Shown here piece after piece: positions 52,466 through 60,593 of a DNA stretch of 64,000 nucleotides. Within the stretch, counting starts at the first letter, position 1. Each line of letters starts with the position of its first letter. A program made the translations under genes and the position numbers. Under the pieces are notes generated by a model that saw nothing but the letters and a program-made list of their open reading frames with translations, searched no databases and was not told the DNA's origin. Source of the DNA: DATJPR01 sp963752915 (GTDB taxonomy: Bacteria > Bacteroidota > Ignavibacteria > UBA10030 > UBA6906); assembly GCA_963752915.1 (NCBI GenBank), contig CAVVZZ010000013.1, forward strand, positions 62,001 through 126,000. Reading direction: 5' to 3'.

Positions 52466-53746
52466 ATGCAAGCATTGAGTGCTGAGCAGGCCGCGCCTCG
52501 CGTCGTCGGGCGTTACCGCTGGACGATCTGCGCCCTGCTCTTTGCAGCGACGACGGTCAATTACGTCGACCGCCAGATCTTCGGCCTGCTCGCGCCGTTG
52601 CTCCGGCAGGTGATCGGATGGAACGATATCCAGTACGGCTTCATCGTCGTCGCATTTCAGGGCGCGTATGCCGTTGCCCTCCCGCTGTTCGGGTGGTTCG
52701 TCGATCGGTACGGCACGAAGATCGGATACACTGTCTCGATTGTCGGGTGGAGCCTCGCGGCGATGGCTCACGCACTCGCGACGGGCGTCTGGAGTTTCGG
52801 GATCGCACGGGCGGCCCTGGGACTGAGTGAAGCCGGAAACTTCCCCGCGGCAATCAAAGCGATTGCAGAATGGTTCCCCGCAAGAGAACGTGCCCTCGCA
52901 ACGGGGGTTTTCAACTCCGGGGCGAATATCGGGGCGGTCGTTGCTCCGGCAATCGTGCCGTTCCTTGTCGATAGATTCGGATGGTACGGCTCATTCCTCG
53001 CAACCGGAGCACTCGGATTTCTCTGGCTCATCTTCTGGCTGGTTCTGTATGAAAGACCGGAGGTGAGCAAACGGGTCAAACCCGGAGAACTCGAGTACAT
53101 TTTGAGTGACCACGATGAGCCGGTGGGGGAGAAGATCCCGTGGCGCGTGCTTCTCGCGCACAAAGAAGCCTGGGCGTTTGTCATCGGGAAATTCCTGACG
53201 GACCCGATTTGGTGGTTCTATTTGTACTGGCTCCCGCTCTTTTTGAACAGTCGCTATGGACTCACCCTGACGAATCTCGGCCTTCCGCTGATTGTGATCT
53301 ATACGATGACGTCGATTGGCAGTATCGGCGGGGGGTGGCTGTCGTCATGGTTCCTTGGCAAAGGCTGGACGCTGAACCGGAGCAGAAAATCCGCCATGTT
53401 GCTCTGTGCCGTCCTCGTGGTTCCGATTGTCTCTGCCGCGGGGATTTCCGACCTCTGGATTGCCGTCGGTATCATCGGTCTCGCCGCCGCGGCGCACCAG
53501 GGATGGTCGGCCAATCTGTTTACGCTGACCTCGGATCTGTTCCCGAAGAGGGCGGTCGGATCGCTCGTAGGCCTGGGGGGCATGGCCGGATCGGTTGGAG
53601 GAATGCTCTTCTCCGCGTCGACCGGCTATATCCTTGACCTGACGGGGAGCTATGTGTCGCTTTTCTTGATGGCAGGATCGGCGTATCTCATCGCCCTGCT
53701 CGCCATTCAGCTTCTTATCCCCCGGATGAAGGCCGTCCAACTATGA
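52466..53746 (+). CDS. exuT: Hexuronate MFS transporter
   Basis: The 426-residue protein has about twelve membrane helices. It carries the ACS-family hexuronate transporter signature YRWTICALLFAATTVNYVDR, and also GWFVDRYGTKIGY, ALGLSEAGNFPAAIKAIAEW, FNSGANIGAVVAP, and FTLTSDLFPKRAVGSLVGLG in the C-terminal half. It would take up galacturonate or glucuronate by proton symport across the inner membrane. CCAGGAGAGAC lies about ten bases upstream of the ATG. The stop overlaps the next start by four bases. Confidence 0.9.
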   Translation: MQALSAEQAAPRVVGRYRWTICALLFAATTVNYVDRQIFGLLAPLLRQVIGWNDIQYGFIVVAFQGAYAVALPLFGWFVDRYGTKIGYTVSIVGWSLAAMAHALATGVWSFGIARAALGLSEAGNFPAAIKAIAEWFPARERALATGVFNSGANIGAVVAPAIVPFLVDRFGWYGSFLATGALGFLWLIFWLVLYERPEVSKRVKPGELEYILSDHDEPVGEKIPWRVLLAHKEAWAFVIGKFLTDPIWWFYLYWLPLFLNSRYGLTLTNLGLPLIVIYTMTSIGSIGGGWLSSWFLGKGWTLNRSRKSAMLLCAVLVVPIVSAAGISDLWIAVGIIGLAAAAHQGWSANLFTLTSDLFPKRAVGSLVGLGGMAGSVGGMLFSASTGYILDLTGSYVSLFLMAGSAYLIALLAIQLLIPRMKAVQL

Positions 53747-56403
53747 TGTGTTCAGCGACAGGAAGGGAACACTCCCCGCCGACGGGCTCCATTCTCACTG
53801 CAACAGTTCTCGTGTTCGCCTCGGTTTTTGTTGCCGCCCTGAACGCCTACGCAGGGACTCCGGCAGATCCCTTTCATGTGACAGCCCCGGCAATCCCGGA
53901 TCGTCGGTTCGATATCCGCGACGCGGGGGCCGTGGAAGGAGGGATGACGAAATGCACTGAGGCCATCCGGCAGACGATCCAGATGGCGGCAAAGGCCGGC
54001 GGTGGGCATGTCGATATTCCGGCAGGCAGGTGGTTGACAGGCACAATTCACCTCGAGAACCACATTGATCTGCACCTCGCCCGGGGGGCGGTGCTGGTCT
54101 TCAGCCAGGACCCGGCAGATTATCTCCCCGTGGTGTTCTCCCGGCACGAAGACACCGAATGCTACAAGTATTCAGCGTTTCTCTACGCGGACGGAAAGAC
54201 GGATATCGCGGTCACGGGAGAGGGTGTGCTGGAAGGGCAGGGATCACCGTGGTGGAGCTGGAAGACCGCGTCCGCGTCGTCGGAGTCGCTCCTCGTGACG
54301 ATGGGGAATCGCAATGTGCCGGTGGATCAACGCGTGTTCGACGGCAGGAGTGGGAGACGACTGCGACCCGCATTCTTTCAGCCGATGCGCTGTACCAATG
54401 TTCTCGTGGAAGGAGTGACGTTCCGCTATGGCGCGTTCTGGACAATTACGCCGACCTATTGCGAGAATGTCATCGTCCGCAATGTGAAGGTCGAGACCGC
54501 GGGGGCCTATGGTCATACTCCGAACGGTGATGGCGTCGATCCTTCGTCGTGCAGGAAGGTTTTGATCGAAGGGTGCGATTTCGCCACGGGTGACGACTGC
54601 ATTGCCATCAAATCCGGGCGGGATGTGGATGGCCGGAGGGTGGGCATTCCCACCGTCGACGTTATGATTCGGAATTGCGTTGGTCGGCAGGGCCATGGCG
54701 GGATCGTGATCGGGAGCGAAACGGCAGGCGGCCTGCAAAGAATCGTCGGCTACAATTGCACGTTCACGGGCACCGACCGGATGATTCGCCTCAAGACCCA
54801 ACGGGGACGGGGAGGTGTTCTCGAGGACATGTGGTTTCACAACATCACCGGCGAGAACATCAGGATGGAAGCAATCCATGTCAATATGCTGTATACCGGA
54901 TCGCGACTCCCGGCCCGAGCTGTCGATCCTTCGACGCCGGTGATCCGCAATCTGCATTTTTCCAATATCCGACTCCGTTCCGGTGATGGCTATGCGCTGG
55001 AAGTGCTGGGGATTCCGGAAATGCCGGTCGAAAATATCACGTTTGATTCTCTTTCGATGACGTCTGTTCGGGGTGTCCACATCGTCGATGCGGGAGGCGT
55101 TGCAATCACGCACTCGGAGATCGCAGCCGCCCAGTCGCCCGCGTGTCAATTCGCCCACGTCAGGGGGATCACCCTGAACGATGTCCACTGCGGGACGGAG
55201 GGCACTCCCGGTTCCTCTCCTCTCTGTGACGATGTCCAGGGCTTGCGCGTTGACAGGCCTCTCCCGGTGGACACGACCCGGCCCTGGTCAACGAGAATCG
55301 CGGAGAGTTTTCTGCTCCGGCATCCCGGGGCGGTGACGTTCGATTCAATCTTCACCCAGACGACATGGAACTACGAGCAGGGCCTCATGCTGCTCGCCCT
55401 TGAACGGACGTGGCGGCACACGCTCTCGATGCCGTGCTATTGGTTTGTTGTGGACAACCTCGAGCGTTATGTCCGCGACGACGGCGCGATCGCAACATAC
55501 AACCGGACAGACTACAACCTTGACAACATTGCCCCCGGGAGAGTGCTCCTTGACCTGGCTGAGCTCAGGGACGAAGGACGCGAAAAATTCCTGCGCGCGG
55601 CGGATACGCTCCGTCAACAGCTCCGCGAGCAGCCCCGGACTGAGGAGGGAGGCTTCTGGCACAAGAAGATTTATCCGTACCAGATGTGGCTCGATGGCCT
55701 CTTCATGGCAGAGCCGTTCTATGCGAAGTATGCTGTGATGTTCCACGATTCGGCCGCCATCGCCGATGTCATACGTCAATTTCGCTTAGTCACCCTTCAT
55801 ACGCGCGACGACGCCACCGGGCTTCTCTATCACGGGTATGACGAACGACGGGTGCAGGCTTGGGCAGACAAGACGACGGGACGGTCCCCATGCTTCTGGG
55901 CCAGGGCGATCGGGTGGTACGCCATGGCGCTCGTTGAGGTCCTCGACATCCTGCCTCCGAACACGGAAGGGCGAGGGGAGTTGCTGGAAATGCTGCGCCG
56001 GACCGCGGATGCGGTTGCGAAGGACCAGGATTCAGTCTCGGGAGTCTGGTATCAGGTCCTTGACCGACCCGGCCAACCGGGGAATTATCTGGAAGCCTCG
56101 GCGTCGGCGATGTTCACCTACGTCTTCGCCCGTGGGGCGGCACGTGGGTATCTCGACCCCTTGTACGCGGACCGCGCAAAGAAAGCGTTCCATGGCATGA
56201 TCCAGCAATTCGTCTCCGTCGATTCCTCCGGGTATGTCAATCTTCTTCACACCTGCAAAGGTGCAGGATTGGGCGGGACGCCCTACCGGGACGGAAGCTA
56301 CGAGTATTACGTCCATGAGCCTCAACGGATGAACGACCTCAAGGGCCTCGGCCCGTTTCTTCTGGCCGCAATCGAACTCGAAACGATGGAGCGTGTGCAA
56401 TGA
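53743..56403 (+). CDS. Secreted GH28-GH105 fusion (pectinase plus unsaturated uronyl hydrolase)
   Basis: This is an 886-residue two-enzyme protein. After a signal peptide (SILTATVLVFASVFVAALNA), residues about 40-500 are a GH28 beta-helix with RRFDIRDAGAVEGG, NGDGVDPSS (Asp263, Asp266), GDDC (Asp284, Asp285), GHGG (His318) and RLK (Arg349, Lys351). Residues about 520-886 are a GH105 barrel: YWFVVDNLERYV, KKIYPYQMWLDGLFMAEPFY (Asp651, candidate acid/base), ARAIGWYAMALVEVL and GGTPYRDGSYEYYV. GH105 cleaves the 4,5-unsaturated end sugar of rhamnogalacturonan or pectin fragments. No frameshift or linker anomaly is seen. Starts within the exuT stop and overlaps the LacI gene by four bases. Confidence 0.9.
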   Translation: MMCSATGREHSPPTGSILTATVLVFASVFVAALNAYAGTPADPFHVTAPAIPDRRFDIRDAGAVEGGMTKCTEAIRQTIQMAAKAGGGHVDIPAGRWLTGTIHLENHIDLHLARGAVLVFSQDPADYLPVVFSRHEDTECYKYSAFLYADGKTDIAVTGEGVLEGQGSPWWSWKTASASSESLLVTMGNRNVPVDQRVFDGRSGRRLRPAFFQPMRCTNVLVEGVTFRYGAFWTITPTYCENVIVRNVKVETAGAYGHTPNGDGVDPSSCRKVLIEGCDFATGDDCIAIKSGRDVDGRRVGIPTVDVMIRNCVGRQGHGGIVIGSETAGGLQRIVGYNCTFTGTDRMIRLKTQRGRGGVLEDMWFHNITGENIRMEAIHVNMLYTGSRLPARAVDPSTPVIRNLHFSNIRLRSGDGYALEVLGIPEMPVENITFDSLSMTSVRGVHIVDAGGVAITHSEIAAAQSPACQFAHVRGITLNDVHCGTEGTPGSSPLCDDVQGLRVDRPLPVDTTRPWSTRIAESFLLRHPGAVTFDSIFTQTTWNYEQGLMLLALERTWRHTLSMPCYWFVVDNLERYVRDDGAIATYNRTDYNLDNIAPGRVLLDLAELRDEGREKFLRAADTLRQQLREQPRTEEGGFWHKKIYPYQMWLDGLFMAEPFYAKYAVMFHDSAAIADVIRQFRLVTLHTRDDATGLLYHGYDERRVQAWADKTTGRSPCFWARAIGWYAMALVEVLDILPPNTEGRGELLEMLRRTADAVAKDQDSVSGVWYQVLDRPGQPGNYLEASASAMFTYVFARGAARGYLDPLYADRAKKAFHGMIQQFVSVDSSGYVNLLHTCKGAGLGGTPYRDGSYEYYVHEPQRMNDLKGLGPFLLAAIELETMERVQ

Positions 56404-57476
56404 GAAGAAACGCGCATATTACCCTTGCGGATATTGCAGAGCGCCTCTCGGTTTCACGGGTTACAGTCTCGAAGGCGCTGCGTGGTCACCCGGACATCTC
56501 CGAAGAAATGTCAAAAAAGATCCGGAAGATGGCATCGGATCTCGGTTATAGCCCCAACCGCATGGCGCGGAATCTCTCTTCACGACGGTCTCATCTTCTC
56601 GGATTGGTGGTTCCGAAAATTGCCCACTTTTTTTTCGGATCGGTCATCGAATCGGTGTACAACCGCGCCCTTGAGCACAAGTACGAAACGATTCTGATGG
56701 TGTCCCACGAAAACGATGAGCAGGAGGTGCGGAACCTCCAGACCCTCGTCTCGATGCGCGTCGACGGGATCATCATCTCGGTCTCCGCGCGGACGCACGA
56801 CATCAAGGTGTTCGAGTGGATCAAGAAAGTCGGCATCCCGTTGCTGTTCATGGACCGGCTTCCCGATCCCTCGCCGAAAAACTCCGTCGCCGTTCTGGTG
56901 GATGACCAGGGCGGCGCCCGCCGGGCCGTCGAGCAGGCAATCTCCCTCGGATACGAATCGATCGCCTTTATCGGCGGAGAACGGAACATCAACATCGGAC
57001 GCGATCGGTTCAGCGGATACGCCGAAGCGATGCGCGAACACGGGCTCGCCCTGAATGAAGAGTTCATCGTTCATGGAGGCTATAACACCGACGCGGGGTA
57101 CGAGGGTTTGATGGGGCTCCATCAGCGAGGGAGGCTTCCGCAGTGCGTCTTTGCAGTGACCTATCCTGTCGCACTCGGGGTCTATGCAGCGGCGAAGGAG
57201 CTAGGCATTCATATCCCGAACGAATTGGATATCATCTGCTTCGGAGACAGCGACGTGGGAAAGCTGATTACACCGGCGCTCAGTTGCGTTTCGCAGCCGA
57301 CCCAGCGACTTGGAGAAGAAGCGGTGAATATGATGATGAAGATGATCGAGTCGCCCGAAGGCATCTCACCCGGGAATCTGGTGATCCCGACAGAACTTAT
57401 TTTGCGAGAAACCTGCATCGGGGCACGGCAGGTCGAGTCGGGACCGAAGGTGCGCGTGGGGGGCGAGCAGCGATGA
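56400..57476 (+). CDS. LacI family transcriptional regulator of the pectin locus
   Basis: The 358-residue protein has an N-terminal LacI helix-turn-helix and hinge (ITLADIAERLSVSRVTVSKA, then SPNRMARNLSSRRSHLLGLV). A periplasmic-binding-protein-like effector domain follows (DGIIISVSARTHD, LLFMDRLPD, AFIGGERNINIGRDRF). It is embedded in operon 2, overlapping genes on both sides by four bases. It is the only DNA-binding regulator in the locus and the natural candidate for the palindromes at 33982-34005 and 49269-49285, thus probably autoregulated. The effector is unknown; KDG or galacturonate would make sense. Confidence 0.92.
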   Translation: MRRNAHITLADIAERLSVSRVTVSKALRGHPDISEEMSKKIRKMASDLGYSPNRMARNLSSRRSHLLGLVVPKIAHFFFGSVIESVYNRALEHKYETILMVSHENDEQEVRNLQTLVSMRVDGIIISVSARTHDIKVFEWIKKVGIPLLFMDRLPDPSPKNSVAVLVDDQGGARRAVEQAISLGYESIAFIGGERNINIGRDRFSGYAEAMREHGLALNEEFIVHGGYNTDAGYEGLMGLHQRGRLPQCVFAVTYPVALGVYAAAKELGIHIPNELDIICFGDSDVGKLITPALSCVSQPTQRLGEEAVNMMMKMIESPEGISPGNLVIPTELILRETCIGARQVESGPKVRVGGEQR

Positions 57477-58294
57477 GAGTCTGGTGGTTGATTGCGGCGG
57501 TGGCTATTCTCTGTGCTGGTGCGCGGTGCGGCGGCGAGAACTCCCCGGGAAGAAGCCGTGTACCACGGGTCCTCCTTGACTGCTACTATAATAACGAGTG
57601 GAAGTCGGACTCGCTCGGACATCGCTGGAGGTATCACTACGTTTGGTCCGACACCCTGGATTCCGGTTTTTCCCAGCTTGGATCGGTCATCCGCTCATGC
57701 GGCGGAATCGCCGATACGATCTGCCGGTCACCGTCGGATGATGCCCTCTCCGTCGCGGACGTGTACCTGATCGTCGACCCGGATACCCCAAAAGAGACGC
57801 CCCATCCTGCATACATCAGCGACTCCGCAGACGCAGTGATCAGCCGGTGGGTAAGGAACGGCGGAACCCTCCTGTTGTTTGGCAACGATAGCGGGAACGC
57901 GGAATTCACCCACTTCAACCGTTTGGCCTCCCGGTTTGGTATATCCTTCAATGAAACCAGTCGAAACAGAGTCGTGGGAAAAAACATCATTGCGGGGACA
58001 TTTGCAGATCTGCCGGACCATCCCCTATTCCATGGCGTTCGGAAGATCTATCTGAAAGAGATATCGACGCTCGCGCTCAGGAGCCCCGCACAACCGATCC
58101 TGGTCGACGGCGGCGATGTGATCATTGCAGCAACGGAATTTGGGAGGGGGTTGGTGTTTGCGGTTGGCGATCCATGGTTCTATAATGAATACATGGATCT
58201 CCGGCGGTTGCCCGAAGGGTACGACAACGCACTCGCGGCGAAGAATCTGTTCCAGTGGTTGTTTTCGCGCGTCTCTCTGTTGAACACCCGGTGA
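57473..58294 (+). CDS. Exported DUF4350-like protein
   Basis: The ATG at 57473 overlaps the LacI stop (ATGA). The 273-residue product has an N-terminal hydrophobic segment with a cysteine (MRVWWLIAAVAILCAGARCG), which may be a lipoprotein signal. The body shows a class I glutamine-amidotransferase-like/DUF4350 pattern: LLDCYYNNEWK, ADVYLIVDPDTPKETPH, VRNGGTLLLFGNDSGNAEF, GRGLVFAVGDPWFYNEYMDL. In other pectin loci such a domain is attached to or next to GH105 enzymes. No catalytic role is established; it may assist the secreted GH28-GH105 enzyme. Confidence 0.7.
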   Translation: MRVWWLIAAVAILCAGARCGGENSPGRSRVPRVLLDCYYNNEWKSDSLGHRWRYHYVWSDTLDSGFSQLGSVIRSCGGIADTICRSPSDDALSVADVYLIVDPDTPKETPHPAYISDSADAVISRWVRNGGTLLLFGNDSGNAEFTHFNRLASRFGISFNETSRNRVVGKNIIAGTFADLPDHPLFHGVRKIYLKEISTLALRSPAQPILVDGGDVIIAATEFGRGLVFAVGDPWFYNEYMDLRRLPEGYDNALAAKNLFQWLFSRVSLLNTR

Positions 58295-58389
58295 AACAGA
58301 CACCCGGGCCGTGATGGTGCGGATCCATAGTCCGCTTGAACCCCGCAAGGAACAGTCCACCGAGTGCATCGTAGCAAGGATCGGAGAAT

Positions 58390-59349
58390 ATGGTCGACAT
58401 ACTCAAAACCCTTGAGCTTGGCGGTATCGTTCCTGTTGTTGTCATCGAAGATGAATCGCACGCCATCCCCCTTGCGAACGCACTTCTCGCCGGCGGCCTT
58501 TCTACGATGGAGATTACTTTCCGGACGAATGCCGCACGAGGCGCCATCGACAGAATCCGACAGGGAGCACCGGGGATGATGATCGGCGCGGGGACGGTGC
58601 TTGCCATCGACCAGGCGAAGGCCGCAATCGACGCCGGCGCACAGTATATTGTCTCCCCGGGCATGAACCGGAAGGTTGTTGAGTATTGCCGCTCGCGCGA
58701 TGTGACGATCACGCCGGGGGTCGCGACACCGACGGATGTCGAAAACGCTCTGGAGCTCGAACTCTCCGTCGTCAAGTTCTTTCCCGCAGAAGCGAGCGGC
58801 GGAATAGAATATCTGAAGGCCCTGAGTGCTCCCTACAAGACTCTGAAGTTCATCCCGACCGGCGGCATCGACGAATCGAACCTCCTCGAGTACTTGCGGC
58901 ATCCCGCTGTCATTGCGTGCGGAGGGAGCTGGATGGTCAAGGCGGACTTGATCGCCTCCCAACGGTTCGATGAAATCACCCGGATTTCTGCGCGAGCGGT
59001 TTCTACGATGCTCGGCCTCTGCCTTGCCCACGTGGGCATTAACAACGCCGGTCCTGCAGAGGCCATGCAGGGGGCCGAACTTCTTGCCCGCCTTCTCCGG
59101 ATGGAATTCAGAGACGGCGCTTCGTCCGTCTTCGTGGAAAAGCAATTTGAATTTGTGAAACAGAAGTCCCGCGGGACGCATGGCCATCTCGCAATTGGGA
59201 CGAATTTCATTCACCGCGCGATTGCTTTCTTTTCGGCGCAAGGGATCGCCGTGCTCGACGAGACGCGAAACGAAAAGAACGGGAAATTGGCCTCCGTCTA
59301 TCTTGAAAAGGAAATCGGCGGTTTTGCGATTCATCTCCTGCAATTGTAG
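58390..59349 (+). CDS. eda: KDPG aldolase with C-terminal VOC-like extension
   Basis: The first about 210 of 319 residues are a KHG/KDPG aldolase: GIVPVVVIEDESHAIPLA, METTF-type motif MEITFRTNA with Glu41, GAGTVL, SPGMNRKVV, TPGVATPTDVENAL, and Schiff-base Lys129 in VVKFFPAEA. It cleaves KDPG to pyruvate and glyceraldehyde 3-phosphate. The remaining about 110 residues (GLCLAHVGINNAG to EKEIGGFAIHLLQL) resemble a glyoxalase/VOC half-module and are absent from E. coli Eda. AAGGATCGG precedes the start. The gene completes the KDG route. Confidence 0.88.
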   Translation: MVDILKTLELGGIVPVVVIEDESHAIPLANALLAGGLSTMEITFRTNAARGAIDRIRQGAPGMMIGAGTVLAIDQAKAAIDAGAQYIVSPGMNRKVVEYCRSRDVTITPGVATPTDVENALELELSVVKFFPAEASGGIEYLKALSAPYKTLKFIPTGGIDESNLLEYLRHPAVIACGGSWMVKADLIASQRFDEITRISARAVSTMLGLCLAHVGINNAGPAEAMQGAELLARLLRMEFRDGASSVFVEKQFEFVKQKSRGTHGHLAIGTNFIHRAIAFFSAQGIAVLDETRNEKNGKLASVYLEKEIGGFAIHLLQL

Positions 59350-59391
59350 GACCCACCCACCCGTGTGAACAACAATGGGAGACCATCAACG

Positions 59392-60549
59392 ATGATTGCC
59401 AGAGTTCTCTCTGCCCTCCTTCTTCTTGTCAGTGTTCTTCCGTGTGCGTTCGGAAAGGAAAAGGCGCTGAGGGTTTCCGTCGAGAACCCTTCGTCATTTG
59501 CCCGCCTGAACGAGACGATCGAGGTTCCGTTGGCGGAGGTCTTCCATGCATTAGGGACCGCCGATACGTCGCGTCTCACAGTCTCCGAAGTTGGAGAGAA
59601 GGCCGCCCTTGTTTCGCAGGTCGACGGGACGATGCTTCTCTTCCAGACGACTCTCCCTGCGCAGAGGACGAAGGAGTTCGTGATCAAGACCGGTCACAAA
59701 ATGGCTACCGCTCCGGCGTCGCTGGTCGACGGGCGCTATGTTCTTCCGCGCGAAGACTATGCCTGGGAGAACGACAGGATCGCGTTCAGGATGTACGGTC
59801 CTGCCCTTGCGGCGGAGGTGAATAATGGGATCGATGTGTGGACCAAGCGGGTGAACTCCCTGATAGTGAAAAAGTGGTACAAGGAGAGCGAAGGAAGTGC
59901 TCCGGGCAAAGATACCTATCACCAGGACCGCGGCGAAGGGGCGGATTTCTTCGAGGTTGGCAAGTCTCTCGGCGCTGGCGGCTCCGGATTGTGGTACGGC
60001 GGCACGTTGCACCAACCGGGTGTCTTCGTGAGCCAGCGCACGCTCGTCAATGGTCCAATTCGGGTGAAGTTCGAGCTCACATACACGTGGGTGCTCGACG
60101 GGACCGACACGCTGACGGAGCGGAAAGTCATATCGCTGGATGCCGGACAGTATTTAAATAAGGTTGAGGACCGCTTCGAAGGTCATCTCGCCGCGGATAC
60201 GCTCGTGATCGCCTGCGGGCTCGTCAAGCGGGCGAATACACAGCTTGTCAAGGATCCTGATCGCAATTGGATCGCTCTCTGGGGATTGACGAATGCTGAC
60301 ACTGTCAACGGCTCCCTCGGGACGGGGGTTGTCCTCGCGCAGGGGCCGTTTGCACAATTCACCGAAGATGCGACACAGTTTCTCGTGCTCACGCGGGCCC
60401 AGCCCGGCACGCCGTTCACGTATTACGCCGGCGCCGGATGGACGAGAAATGGAAACATCAAACGGGAAGGCGATTGGATTCGCTTCCTGGACACCCGAGC
60501 GAAGGAACTGCGCGCACCGCTGAAAATCCAGTATTCCCCGGTCGGTTGA
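59392..60549 (+). CDS. Secreted DUF4861 family protein
   Basis: The ATG at 59392 begins a signal peptide (MIARVLSALLLLVSVLPCAF, then G). A GTG at 59365 is a weaker alternative. The 385-residue protein matches DUF4861: SVENPSSFARLNETIEVPL, DRIAFRMYGPALAAEV, KKWYKES, YHQDRGEGADFFEVGKSLG, GGSGLWYGGTL and an FTYYAGAGWTRNG segment near the C-terminus. Such proteins recur in uronic-acid polysaccharide loci, but their activity is unknown to me. The conserved Asp-Arg-Gly-Glu-Gly-Ala-Asp loop could be a catalytic or metal site (inference). Confidence 0.8.
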   Translation: MIARVLSALLLLVSVLPCAFGKEKALRVSVENPSSFARLNETIEVPLAEVFHALGTADTSRLTVSEVGEKAALVSQVDGTMLLFQTTLPAQRTKEFVIKTGHKMATAPASLVDGRYVLPREDYAWENDRIAFRMYGPALAAEVNNGIDVWTKRVNSLIVKKWYKESEGSAPGKDTYHQDRGEGADFFEVGKSLGAGGSGLWYGGTLHQPGVFVSQRTLVNGPIRVKFELTYTWVLDGTDTLTERKVISLDAGQYLNKVEDRFEGHLAADTLVIACGLVKRANTQLVKDPDRNWIALWGLTNADTVNGSLGTGVVLAQGPFAQFTEDATQFLVLTRAQPGTPFTYYAGAGWTRNGNIKREGDWIRFLDTRAKELRAPLKIQYSPVG

Positions 60550-60593
60550 CCCTTCCGGGGAATGACACATTCTCGATATCCCACGGCCCACCT

